Positions 1-6,434 of a DNA stretch of 7,435 bases are shown here, one piece after another. Made by a program: the position numbers and the translations under genes. The notes beneath the pieces were generated by a model. It ran no database searches. It saw only the letters and a list, made by a program, of their open reading frames with translations, and had not been told where the DNA came from. The stretch lies in NCBI GenBank assembly GCA_948511255.1, contig CAOQNC010000031.1, positions 1 through 7,435 on the forward strand, given 5' to 3'. How positions within the stretch are numbered: position 1 is the first letter of the stretch; every line of letters starts with the position of its first letter. Origin of the DNA: an uncultured Candidatus Saccharibacteria bacterium (lineage in GTDB: Bacteria; Patescibacteriota; Saccharimonadia; Saccharimonadales; Saccharimonadaceae).

Positions 1-1634
1 GCTCTGGACAGCGCCAGCACCCAGGTCAAACCGACAATCAGACTCCCCAGCAGTCGGGCGCTCTCTCCGCCAACCACACCTCGGTTCAGCGGCACCAGCA
101 CGATCTTTCTTTTGCAGAACAAATCCGTCAGAGAAAACTTCGGCTGGGCTTGTCCGAGGACATTCCTCAGCCCCGGACGGAGCGTGAACTGGCGCAGCTT
201 GTTTAATACCGGCTCAATCTGCTGCCGCCGCTGTAAGTCTGACAGCGCCTCGAACTGCGCCCAGAACGGCATAAGTGCCACCTTGTCCTTCACGCTGCAA
301 GTGATTTTCCGGCGGAAGTTCTTATCGGTGAGCAGCGGCTGTAACCAGAGCAGCGAGGCCCCGTCTACCTCCACCAGCGTTAGCGGTGCGGCGGAAAGGC
401 AATCCTGTATGCGCACACCCCAGCTATCACTCCACAACTCTTTAAGCACAGAGAGCACCGCATCGGCAATCAGGGCTTTGTTCTGGTAGTTCGGAAACGC
501 CAGCGGGTTGAACCCCACCGGAGCATCACTGGACGGGTCGATCACTACCACATCATCGGCACGTTCTTCCGGGATACGGGCAAGGATGTCCGTTACCAAA
601 TCTTGTTTTGGGTCAAGGACTAGGACGCTGCGCCCAGCCTTGATGTCTGCGAGAATCAGGTGTAACATGGCGGTAGACTTGCCACTGCCAGTAGGACCAG
701 TGATAATCGTGTGCTCCCGGCTATCCCCTGGCGAGATACTGAGTTTCTTTGGAACCATGTCCATACTTACCGCAAAACTGCGGTCGTTTTGAGGGATGTT
801 TGGCTCCCGATACCACACGGACGCAAGCAAAAGCCTCGGATGTAGTCCCGGCGTTCCGGGCAACTCTTCCTCCCCAGCCGGGAGCAACAGGAAGCTGGCG
901 AGCTCCTTTGCCGACAACCGCAGCGGAAAATGCCACGGCACATGGGAGCTGTTGATTTTCTCTGGATCGTCTGCTTCATCATAGATGCGCACCCCAGCGG
1001 ATTCCAGGACTTTAAGGGCAGAGATGAGATTGCGGAAGCGGGCGGCGGCCCTCTCGTCCGATACACCGATGCGGATTGCCGCCTCGAACCCGTGTTGCTC
1101 GGCTTTCTCCCGCACAGTTTTGCGGGTTTCTGCGGTCGCCTTGCTGACCGAGCCGAAGATAACCTCCAACCAAGTAGCGTGTGGATCGGGGAGTTCGGCA
1201 GATACCGGAGAGGGGGCGAAGCCCCTCCCCAACACCACCTGTAGGATAGTTTCCGTGCCACGCTTGTCCTCGGTCATTGCCGCCAGCCCCGCCCGGATCA
1301 CTGACTGCGCGAGATTGGTGTTAAGCGACAACACCGGACGGGTGATTTTGAGTTGACGCGCCAACCGGATAGACGTGCGGCTGTTTCCGTAGACCTCGCG
1401 GAATTGGATGTCCCCATGAGCGCGGAGCACCTGTACGATTTTCCCGATAAACGTCCGGTCGGCTCCCAGCAGGTGCGTCACTCGCCCATTCTTGCCCCGG
1501 CACTCCCAAATCACCGCCCCGCGAGGGCTGAGCGCCGAGAGATGGGTGAGAGCCTCCCACACGTCCTCAATGTTAAAAGGTCGTTGCCAGCTGACCTCCA
1601 GCCAGCAGATGTTTTCTATACAATGCTTACGCAT
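1..1634 (-). CDS. VirD4/TraD/HerA-like conjugative coupling ATPase (3' end beyond window)
   Basis: A continuous leftward frame of 544 codons runs off the left edge without a stop. The ATG at 1634 follows a good Shine-Dalgarno site (AAGGAG, ending 7 nt upstream). Residues 313-320 read GPTGSGKS, a textbook Walker A loop. They are followed by VLVLDPK (337-343), VVVIDPS (362-368) and GFNPL (374-378), the arrangement seen in type IV coupling proteins and related HerA-type DNA-pumping ATPases; the Walker B region would lie outside the window. The family hydrolyses ATP to drive DNA to a type IV secretion channel at the membrane. The 310 residues before Walker A show no transmembrane segment, unlike classical VirD4, so the protein probably needs a separate membrane partner; two small membrane proteins are encoded just upstream. 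It is the last visible gene of the leftward operon. Family assignment is firm; the precise subfamily is not. Confidence 0.87.
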   Translation of the reverse strand, partial: MRKHCIENICWLEVSWQRPFNIEDVWEALTHLSALSPRGAVIWECRGKNGRVTHLLGADRTFIGKIVQVLRAHGDIQFREVYGNSRTSIRLARQLKITRPVLSLNTNLAQSVIRAGLAAMTEDKRGTETILQVVLGRGFAPSPVSAELPDPHATWLEVIFGSVSKATAETRKTVREKAEQHGFEAAIRIGVSDERAAARFRNLISALKVLESAGVRIYDEADDPEKINSSHVPWHFPLRLSAKELASFLLLPAGEEELPGTPGLHPRLLLASVWYREPNIPQNDRSFAVSMDMVPKKLSISPGDSREHTIITGPTGSGKSTAMLHLILADIKAGRSVLVLDPKQDLVTDILARIPEERADDVVVIDPSSDAPVGFNPLAFPNYQNKALIADAVLSVLKELWSDSWGVRIQDCLSAAPLTLVEVDGASLLWLQPLLTDKNFRRKITCSVKDKVALMPFWAQFEALSDLQRRQQIEPVLNKLRQFTLRPGLRNVLGQAQPKFSLTDLFCKRKIVLVPLNRGVVGGESARLLGSLIVGLTWVLALSR

Positions 1635-1657
1635 AAGCCCACTCCTTTTTATCCACT

Positions 1658-1855
1658 CTACCACTTTCCTTGGGAGCGATAGAATTTGTAGATGCGCCAG
1701 CCAATGACTCCGAGAGCGGCGATAACTACAATGATGAGTAGATACACCCAAATCTCCAACAGATAGGCCACTGCCAATCGAAGCAGGAAGGCACTCAGCG
1801 CCAGCAGAGCGCACGCTTCCACGATTCGGGTGATAAGTTTCTTGGGCGGTTCCAA
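1658..1855 (-). CDS. 65-aa two-pass membrane protein of a conjugation operon
   Basis: The frame starts at TTG (1853-1855). This start is preferred because the GGAGGTG that overlaps the end of the upstream methyltransferase gene lies at ideal distance, whereas an ATG 4 nt earlier in another frame sits too close to it. Residues 14-32 and 35-53 are hydrophobic and likely form two membrane helices separated by a very short turn containing Glu34. The N-terminus (EPPKK) and the C-terminus (RIYKFYRSQGKW) are basic, suggesting both ends face the cytoplasm. It lies 3 nt after the methyltransferase stop and 23 nt before the coupling-ATPase start, so the three are co-transcribed. I do not recognise a family. 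A role as membrane anchor for the ATPase, which lacks its own membrane helix, is inference from context. Confidence 0.75.
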   Translation of the reverse strand: MEPPKKLITRIVEACALLALSAFLLRLAVAYLLEIWVYLLIIVVIAALGVIGWRIYKFYRSQGKW

Positions 1856-1858
1856 GCA

Positions 1859-2437
1859 TTACACCTCCTTCCGTTTGTCAGGTCGGATTACTTTGTCAGA
1901 ATAGGTCGGGACGGGGTAGCCGGGGATTTCTTGGTCGGAAGATACCTCATTCCCCCAGCAGTCCCATCCCGGCTGTCGATGGCGGGCGAACAGCTCAAGA
2001 TAGGGACCGTCCGACAACCGCTCAATAATTGCGTATTGTTCAGCGGGCTTTTCCGAATGCCGAAGCTGCGGACAGAACATCCAATTTGGCTGTGCGTGGA
2101 ACTTCACCGGGGCTTTGCCGCGAGTTGCAAACAGGCAGGTTTCGCTGGCGTTACGGATGTAGACACCAAGACCGAGCCGAGGCTTAATCCAGTAAATTGC
2201 TGAACGGTAAGTGAACCCCCACGCCTTGATGACCTCCAGCGCCTGTGGTATCAGCCCGTTCGGACACCAAAGATACAGATGGGCGCTGTCCTCGCACAAA
2301 TCCGCCACCGGCATCGCCTTGATACGCTCCAGCGGCATCAGGTCGTAATGTTTGATGGCTCCATAATTTCCGCGCTGGTTGATGTCCCACGGCGGGTCGG
2401 CGAGGATGGTCTTGTATTTCTTGGAATTGGTGTCCAT
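1859..2437 (-). CDS. MT-A70-family DNA adenine-N6 methyltransferase
   Basis: A 192-aa protein with the MT-A70 signature: the catalytic DPPW (residues 14-17), which binds the target adenine in the SAM-dependent N6-methylation reaction; a YLWCPNG strand in the middle; HSEKP at 127-131; and ELFAR (148-152) followed by GWDCWGNEV (157-165). The last three are typical of short phage and plasmid MT-A70 enzymes. Start choice: an ATG at 2437 with GGAG just upstream. The frame stays open for another 97 codons upstream, but that stretch has no family resemblance and crosses a 13-bp inverted repeat. No restriction endonuclease is visible next to it, so it may be an orphan methyltransferase protecting transferred DNA or modulating regulation of the element. 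Target sequence cannot be read from the DNA. Confidence 0.9.
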   Translation of the reverse strand: MDTNSKKYKTILADPPWDINQRGNYGAIKHYDLMPLERIKAMPVADLCEDSAHLYLWCPNGLIPQALEVIKAWGFTYRSAIYWIKPRLGLGVYIRNASETCLFATRGKAPVKFHAQPNWMFCPQLRHSEKPAEQYAIIERLSDGPYLELFARHRQPGWDCWGNEVSSDQEIPGYPVPTYSDKVIRPDKRKEV

Positions 2438-2631
2438 AAATCTCCTGTTTCTTGCTTTTGGTGGACACTTTACCGAAACTTTTCCCGAAACAAAAGCACA
2501 GGGGGAATAAGTTTTTCGACCGAAAAGACAGGCTCTAACAGGGGTCAGAGGGCGAATAAGCGTAGCCAATAACCGCCGTTGTAGTTTATACCGCATAACC
2601 ATTTTCTCGCCCTCTGACCGCCCAAACTGCG
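2438..2631. other. 194-bp intergenic region with dyad symmetries inside the leftward operon
   Basis: This is the only long gap in the leftward operon. It contains a 13-bp inverted repeat (see 2543-2619), a short palindrome TTTTCG-AC-CGAAAA at 2513-2526, and CCGAAAC repeated about 12 bp apart near 2473-2491. A leftward -10-like TATAAA lies at 2585-2590, but no convincing -35 is present. It could hold a secondary promoter or a regulatory RNA for the methyltransferase gene; no protein-like frame was found apart from the upstream extension of that gene. Confidence 0.45.
2543..2619. repeat. 13-bp perfect inverted repeat with 51-bp centre
   Basis: GGTCAGAGGGCGA at 2543-2555 is matched by its exact reverse complement TCGCCCTCTGACC at 2607-2619. 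The arms are GC-rich and could close a long hairpin or cruciform. No run of T follows either arm, so a simple intrinsic terminator is unlikely. Such a dyad could be a protein-binding site, a transfer-origin-like structure or a leader RNA; the sequence alone does not decide. Confidence 0.7.
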
Positions 2632-2844
2632 CTATCTCCCAGTGTGCGGGCTTGACGCCTGGAGCATGGCGATATAGGCATCCAGACTCATCTTGTGGAG
2701 TTTGGCTTGGTCGGACAACAGCCGCCAAAGCATACGGTTCTCACGTTCCAGATACTTGAACTCTACCTCATATAGCGCCAAAAAAATCCCGCCAACGACG
2801 ACGGTTGTAATTGCTACGATCAGCACAACATCAAGAATATCCAC
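2632..2844 (-). CDS. 70-aa single-pass membrane protein with C-terminal helix
   Basis: The GTG at 2842-2844 is chosen because AGGAGG lies at good distance upstream, immediately after the preceding gene; the longer frame to 3006 reads through that gene in another frame. Residues 3-24 (ILDVVLIVAITTVVVGGIFLAL) form one membrane helix, followed by a charged amphipathic stretch rich in Glu, Lys, Leu and Arg that may form a coiled coil. The gene starts 2 nt after the stop of the 106-aa gene, so translation is probably coupled. No family recognised. Its size and place suggest an accessory membrane component of the transfer machinery. Confidence 0.7.
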   Translation of the reverse strand: MDILDVVLIVAITTVVVGGIFLALYEVEFKYLERENRMLWRLLSDQAKLHKMSLDAYIAMLQASSPHTGR

Positions 2845-2846
2845 CC

Positions 2847-3167
2847 TTACCACCTCCTGATCATGTTCAGTGCGCCCTCGGCATAAGCGTTCACGAACCC
2901 CTGATAATACATCGCGCCCTGCGGATCTCTGGCGCTGAGTTGCTGCCCCGCAACCGAAAGCATGGCAGTATGGATCATCCCGTCCTTGGTCAGAGACGCC
3001 CGGCAACGGTCATAGACCGACAGCGTGGACGCCTCTTCGACGATTCTGGTCATCGTGGTTCGGCTGTGCCGGGATAGGAGGTGCATTCCTCCATCGTGCT
3101 GCGCCGGGAGAACCTCCACATACTCTGCATCGATGACCTCGCCGGGGTAGCTTGCTTGATAGCTCAT
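2847..3167 (-). CDS. 106-aa hypothetical protein, first gene of the leftward operon
   Basis: Start at ATG 3167 is supported by AAAGGAG 9 nt upstream; the frame stays open further upstream to 3437, but that part covers the promoter region and 10-bp repeats. The protein opens MSYQASYPGEVIDAEYVEVL and has a predicted helical centre and tail (TRIVEEAS, SVYDRC, QGFVNAYAEGALNMIRRW). No membrane segment, signal peptide or catalytic motif is visible and I recognise no family. Being the first gene behind the promoter with the phased repeats, it could be a DNA-binding accessory or regulatory protein of the element, but this is only a guess from position. Confidence 0.7.
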   Translation of the reverse strand: MSYQASYPGEVIDAEYVEVLPAQHDGGMHLLSRHSRTTMTRIVEEASTLSVYDRCRASLTKDGMIHTAMLSVAGQQLSARDPQGAMYYQGFVNAYAEGALNMIRRW

Positions 3168-3272
3168 AGTGTGCGGCTCCTTTCTCAATGTGTATCGCAA
3201 GGGCGACGGCGATAAGACTACCGAGGGGGCACCTCCTTTCCCGCCTGAGATGTTCATCCTTGACTCGCCGCT

Positions 3273-3301
3273 AGGATAGCACAACTTCTTGCGGTTGCCC
3301 A
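3273..3301 (-). promoter_or_regulatory. Extended -10 promoter of the leftward operon
   Basis: On the minus strand, TGC precedes TATCCT (-10, plus coordinates 3273-3278), an extended -10 arrangement, with TGGGCA (3296-3301) 17 bp upstream as a weak -35. Transcription would begin about 100 nt before the 106-aa gene. In the leader, a strong AAAGGAGGTG lies around 3232-3241 with no start codon at useful distance, and a small GAGG/CCTC hairpin overlaps it. The array of 10-bp repeats begins just upstream of the -35, a typical activator position. Confidence 0.5.
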
Positions 3302-3306
3302 TGGGA

Positions 3307-3379
3307 GCGGAAGTAGGTGGAAAACAGCGGAAATGGGTGGAATGTATGAGCGGAAGTCTGCGGAAGTTAGCGGAAATAA
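3307..3379. repeat. Seven 10-bp phased direct repeats (G[C/T]GGAA[A/G])
   Basis: Copies begin at 3307, 3317, 3327, 3337, 3350, 3360 and 3370. Five read GCGGAAGT or GCGGAAAT; those at 3317 and 3337 read GTGGAA. Spacing is 10 bp except one step of 13 bp, so most copies face the same side of the helix. The block lies directly upstream of the leftward promoter and about 80 bp from the rightward one. Arrays like this are bound by oligomerising regulators or by replication/transfer initiators (iterons). The cognate protein is not identifiable here. Confidence 0.75.
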
Positions 3380-3503
3380 ATATCACATTGACGACCCTAA
3401 TACCTCCGGTTTTCACTTCAAAATGCTTGCTAACCAATCAGAAAGTCGCTAACACTATTGACAAAAATGCGTCTGTGTGCTACAATAGTTAGTATAAGCT
3501 AAC
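3366..3503. promoter_or_regulatory. GCTAAC/GTTAGC operator-like motifs around the rightward promoter
   Basis: GTTAGC occurs at 3366-3371, GCTAAC at 3429-3434, 3448-3453 and 3498-3503, and a near copy GTTAGT at 3489-3494. Two lie just upstream of the -35, and an inverted pair (GTTAG at 3488-3492 facing CTAAC at 3499-3503) covers the predicted transcription start. ATAAGC/GCTTAT (3494-3510) forms an overlapping dyad. The layout suits a repressor with several cooperative sites. Confidence 0.5.
3458..3486 (+). promoter_or_regulatory. Near-consensus sigma70 promoter for the 3628-4251 gene
   Basis: TTGACA (3458-3463) and TACAAT (3481-3486) are separated by exactly 17 bp. This is a perfect -35 and a one-mismatch -10, so it is probably a strong promoter. 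Predicted start near 3493, inside the GTTAG/CTAAC dyad. Confidence 0.85.
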
Positions 3504-3627
3504 CGCTTATGTAACTTAGCAATACATGTTCACAATTCACGCCCCCAGCGTAGATGATTGTGCGATTCGGCAGTTCTTTCCAAGGACTTCCGATAACACA
3601 ATCATTGAAACAGGGAGGGCAAAATAT

Positions 3628-4251
3628 ATGAGGTCTATGCGATACCGCCTCGAATTAGAGGACGGAGATGAAGGCTACCTAATCTACAACGCAGAAACAG
3701 ATTGGAACGGGATGCCCAAACCGGAAAACCTCCAGCGTCCATCCATTCGGGTTAAGAACGTGCCGTTCTGCGGAAAAGTCGTAGCCGACATTGCCAGTTG
3801 TGTAAGCATTGGCGACTTCTACGAGGTTGAGCCGGAGTTTGACGGAACGCCAGAGCGGTTTCTGCACGACACGTTCAAAGCAAATCACGTCCGGATTTTA
3901 CACGGCGAGCTTCCTGAATGGGTATTGAGCGTTGTTCGTATTGACAGGGGTGGCGTCACAATGGCGTTCTTTTACCGAGAAACCGGTCAAGAGGAAACCG
4001 TCTATGTCAACTGGACAAACCGTCTTGAGATGCTATTCGAGGTCGACCGGGCAGATAGTAGCGGTGTTGACACCTACTTGGTAAAGCTGTCTGCTGAAGG
4101 GCCGGACTATGAGGACAGGCGTTATCTGAAAGTTACAGAACAGGACGCCTATGGTAAACGCGAAATCGTTTTCACCCAGTGGATTGGTGCAGAGAAAGCA
4201 CACCCGCCGGGCGATGGCTGGGTCTACGCCTATGTCACAGAATACCGTTGA
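3628..4251 (+). CDS. 207-aa hypothetical protein
   Basis: The frame is open from ATG 3526, but that ATG has no ribosome binding site, whereas ATG 3628 has GGAGGG 8 nt upstream; every other gene here has a strong site, so 3628 is chosen and 3526 (241 aa) kept as the alternative. The protein starts MRSMRYRLELEDGDEGYLIY. It is acidic and beta-rich in character, with no membrane segment, signal peptide or recognisable catalytic motif, and ends WVYAYVTEYR. I recognise no family. It is expressed from a strong, probably repressed promoter divergent from the transfer operon, and is followed about 70 bp later by an intrinsic terminator, so it is a single-gene unit. Such placement suits an accessory cargo gene or a regulator, without proof. 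Confidence 0.75.
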   Translation: MRSMRYRLELEDGDEGYLIYNAETDWNGMPKPENLQRPSIRVKNVPFCGKVVADIASCVSIGDFYEVEPEFDGTPERFLHDTFKANHVRILHGELPEWVLSVVRIDRGGVTMAFFYRETGQEETVYVNWTNRLEMLFEVDRADSSGVDTYLVKLSAEGPDYEDRRYLKVTEQDAYGKREIVFTQWIGAEKAHPPGDGWVYAYVTEYR

Positions 4252-4322
4252 GTCTAAAACCAACACACCCTAACCGCCAGACGAGCGATCCCTATTTCCG
4301 CTGTGAACCACATTGCAAAGCA

Positions 4323-4355
4323 AAAAGCTGCGGACATCCCGCAGCTTTTCCTTTT
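4323..4355 (+). terminator. Intrinsic terminator after the 207-aa gene
   Basis: An 11-bp perfect stem AAAAGCTGCGG (4323-4333) and CCGCAGCTTTT (4339-4349) encloses a 5-nt loop and is followed by CCTTTT. The A-run on the other side could make it work in both directions. Confidence 0.9.
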
Positions 4356-4380
4356 CAACAGAGCAAAAATCTGTTATACT
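4352..4380 (+). promoter_or_regulatory. Promoter of the 541-aa membrane protein gene
   Basis: TG-T-TATACT (-10 at 4375-4380, extended -10 form) lies 17 bp after TTTTCA (4352-4357). It directly follows the terminator hairpin, giving the downstream gene an independent start about 35 bp before its GTG codon. Confidence 0.65.
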
Positions 4381-4420
4381 ATAGATATCTTTTGTCGAGT
4401 GAGGATAGAGGTGATCATCT

Positions 4421-6046
4421 GTGTCGCGAACTAGCGATTTAGTCGATATTATGGTAGACGTCCGAGATCAGGATCGACTGGAATGTGGTAGACGCCTTTT
4501 TGAGCTCTTGGGGTATAATAACAGTGCTTTTATCACTGAACCCCAACTTGATGAATTGTTGTTTAAGGCGGTGCGCAAGTGCCTGGGCACAGATATTCAC
4601 GCGGATATGCTACTCATGGCTTTTGGGTTGTTGCCAGGATACGAATACACAAACTTAGCAATAGGCGATAGGCGGGTAAGGTTTCTCCGCAAAAGTAGGT
4701 GGCTAAAAGTTAACCGAAGAAGCAAAATCAAAGATTATGACAGCGCAAATGAGGATGACCAAGTTGATGCTTGGGACAGTCTTCGTAATACAGAAAAGTA
4801 TTGGATGGGGAAAATTGCCGACGAGTTCATAAAGCATATTAACCTGAGCGACAAAAACGGTGCCATAAAATACATAAAAACACTTGACAGTTATTTAGAC
4901 GAGGTTCAAGATGCTTCTGGAAAAACAATTGACTATGTTCCGAAAACACCGCCCCAACTGCCTTCTACTGATGAGAACGATACTCTTGACGAGGAGATGG
5001 CAAATTCTGAGGAGACAAGCGAACAAAATGAACAGGAAGACGAACTTTTGTCGGGCGAATCGAAGGCTCCGCCGCATTCTGATACACCACCAGAGAAAGG
5101 CCCGACGCCAAATCTGCCTAAGGCGCATACGAATCATTTCTCGATAGGCCCGTTCATCAATATCGGTGAGAAATCTCAAATCAACCTGTCTTTGGTTAAA
5201 AACCCGGTATTTCTTACTATTGCGGGAATAGTGGTGGTCTTAGTGCTGTGGAGGCTGTCTTCTCCTGTATCTTCTAATACATTCATTATTTTAGACAGCC
5301 ATATAATCCTTAGCCCAAATCAAATCTATGAGTTGCTGGCGGTAAGTTCTCTAGATAAGAATACAGACTCAGTTCTGCGCTATGTTAGTTCAGATCCCAG
5401 CGTGGTGGCTGTAGGCGAGTATAATGGAATGCTCCAAACCCCGGCAAGTCACGAAGTTGGCGGGATTCAGACTGCGAACATCACAGCTCAAGATGATCAT
5501 GGGAATACCGCGATAACCACAGTTGAAGTTAACTTTTCAGCTGGTGGCGGCAATATCAACATTCAGCCCAACAATTCAGCTGGTGGCGGCAATATCAATA
5601 TTCAACCTGATGATTTCGTGCCCGATTTCGCTGTCACCCAGAAAGTCCGTCTTGCTGGCGACTCCGAGTGGCGCGACTATGTCGAGGCAAATCTAGGGGA
5701 TGTCATAGAAGTTCAGATTGAATATCAAAACACCGGCGAAACAGCCCATAGCAACGTAATAATGCGTAGCGTGCTACCCGCCAATCTTGCGTATGTCCCT
5801 GAAACGACATTGCTTTATAACGGTTCGCTTTCCGAAGGAGCATCCTCCAATCCAGATTCGCTCACTACGAAAGGCGTCAATATTGGAAACTACGAGCCAC
5901 AAGCAAATGCCTTTGTTCGATTCTCCGTAAAGGTTGTTGACGTGAACTTGGCGGCCGGCTCAAACACTCTCGTAAATTGGGTGCGGGTTACGGTGGACAA
6001 TGTCACACTACAAGATTATGCGTCCGTGATTGCTACGAAGGAATAA
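4421..6046 (+). CDS. 541-aa single-pass membrane protein with Ig-like and DUF11-like extracellular domains
   Basis: Starts at GTG 4421 with AGAGGTGAT about 6 nt upstream. Four parts are visible. Residues 1-165 form a charged soluble domain I do not recognise. Residues 170-245 are an acidic, Ser/Glu/Pro-rich linker. Residues 263-279 are one membrane helix (VFLTIAGIVVVLVLWRL). Outside, residues 285-372 resemble a bacterial Ig-like (BIG2) fold (SSDPSVVAVGEYNGML), then two 13-residue repeats SAGGGNINIQP at 373-398, then a DUF11/CARDB-like domain (about 400-541) with IEYQNTGETAHSNVIMRSVLP and NAFVRFSVKVVD. There is no N-terminal signal peptide and no sortase motif, so the N-terminus should stay in the cytoplasm with the C-terminus outside. 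This resembles a surface receptor or adhesin that links an outside domain to a cytoplasmic one. It has its own promoter and two terminators, and lies convergent to the lectin-repeat array. Confidence 0.85.
   Translation: MSRTSDLVDIMVDVRDQDRLECGRRLFELLGYNNSAFITEPQLDELLFKAVRKCLGTDIHADMLLMAFGLLPGYEYTNLAIGDRRVRFLRKSRWLKVNRRSKIKDYDSANEDDQVDAWDSLRNTEKYWMGKIADEFIKHINLSDKNGAIKYIKTLDSYLDEVQDASGKTIDYVPKTPPQLPSTDENDTLDEEMANSEETSEQNEQEDELLSGESKAPPHSDTPPEKGPTPNLPKAHTNHFSIGPFINIGEKSQINLSLVKNPVFLTIAGIVVVLVLWRLSSPVSSNTFIILDSHIILSPNQIYELLAVSSLDKNTDSVLRYVSSDPSVVAVGEYNGMLQTPASHEVGGIQTANITAQDDHGNTAITTVEVNFSAGGGNINIQPNNSAGGGNINIQPDDFVPDFAVTQKVRLAGDSEWRDYVEANLGDVIEVQIEYQNTGETAHSNVIMRSVLPANLAYVPETTLLYNGSLSEGASSNPDSLTTKGVNIGNYEPQANAFVRFSVKVVDVNLAAGSNTLVNWVRVTVDNVTLQDYASVIATKE
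5536..5613 (+). repeat. Two tandem 39-bp repeats inside the 541-aa gene
   Basis: Two copies with a 39-bp period (starting 5536 and 5575) encode SAGGGNINIQPNN and SAGGGNINIQPDD. They form a glycine-rich hinge between the Ig-like and DUF11-like domains. A few silent or near-silent differences indicate that the duplication is not brand new. Copy number could vary by slippage. Confidence 0.85.
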
Positions 6047-6064
6047 TAAGCAGAAAGACAGTGC

Positions 6065-6092
6065 AAGCCGCCCTGCATAGGGCGGCTTTCCC
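6065..6092 (+). terminator. Intrinsic terminator after the 541-aa gene
   Basis: A 10-bp perfect stem AAGCCGCCCT (6065-6074) and AGGGCGGCTT (6079-6088) with a GCAT loop, starting 18 bp after the stop codon and followed by TCCCT. The AA/TT ends allow weak action in both directions. Confidence 0.85.
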
Positions 6093-6093
6093 T

Positions 6094-6125
6094 ATCCCCC
6101 GCCCTTCGAGGGCTGGGGATTTTCT
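6094..6125 (+). terminator. Second tandem terminator hairpin
   Basis: ATCCCC-C-GCCCT (6094-6105) pairs with AGGGC-T-GGGGAT (6109-6120), followed by TTTC. It backs up the first hairpin and separates the surface-protein gene from the leftward repeat array. Confidence 0.75.
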
Positions 6126-6147
6126 GTATCTTATAAAATCATAGTTA

Positions 6148-6351
6148 CGGAGATCGGGCACAGCAAAGGCAGCGAACGGAGAATCCGGCGTTCCGATTGT
6201 TGTTGTTGGACGGATTGATGTTGCTGCTGCCGTTGAAGTTGAGGTTGTAGGCGTTGGTGCCGTTAGAGTGCGGGGTAGACGACCAGTAGTTGCCGTTGTT
6301 GCCGGCATTCTCGAACAGATTGCTGGTATTCTGCCAGACGTCGCCGCCCCT
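6148..6351 (-). repeat. C-type-lectin variable-repeat-like segment 1 (asparagine-rich, template-like)
   Basis: 204 bp reading leftward as 68 codons: RGGDVWQNTSNLF, then GNNGNYWSSTPHSN, NAYNLNFN, NINPSNNNNRN, GFSVRC and LCCARSP. The YWSST...NAY...NF...NPSNNNNR...FSVRC pattern is that of the C-terminal ligand-binding region in DGR-diversified C-type-lectin proteins. This copy keeps AAC or AAT at most variable positions, which is how DGR template repeats look. The frame is closed by TGA at 6358-6360, three codons before the segment, and by TAA at 6145-6147 immediately after it, so it cannot be the end of a longer intact protein. It aligns to the other two copies over all 204 bp without an indel. 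Confidence 0.75.
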
Positions 6352-6434
6352 AATCTGTCAAACTGGAGTCCGAGGTCGGAACGGAGCCATTTGCGCTTGA
6401 TACAAACCATAGCTTATACCAATCATCAAACCTG

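Noticed and set aside
112..1682. Several rightward and other-frame open frames in the first 1.7 kb (for example 112-489, 508-792, 985-1356, and leftward 767-1261)
   Set aside because: All are shadows of the single continuous leftward ATPase frame, which carries the Walker A motif.
2438..2728. N-terminal extension of the MT-A70 gene to 289 aa
   Set aside because: The 97 additional residues have no family similarity, overlap the preceding gene and cross the 13-bp inverted repeat. The internal ATG at 2437 has a good ribosome binding site and places DPPW at the usual distance.
3307..3379. CRISPR array
   Set aside because: The repeats are 10 bp with almost no spacers and no cas gene is present.
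3168..3437. N-terminal extension of the 106-aa gene to 196 aa
   Set aside because: It would cover the promoter and the 10-bp repeats. ATG 3167 has a strong Shine-Dalgarno site.
6358..6360. TGA recoded as Trp or Gly (TGA in unit 1 aligns with TGG in unit 2)
   Set aside because: The 3628-4251 gene ends in TGA a short way before a strong terminator, and the unit 3 frame is closed by TAA instead, so recoding would not restore the array. A nonsense change or non-coding status is simpler.
6033..6410. Leftward 125-codon frame over segment 1
   Set aside because: It is one frame off the lectin frame, gives a Thr/Pro/Ala-rich low-complexity product, and runs through both terminator hairpins. The same applies to 6998-7270.
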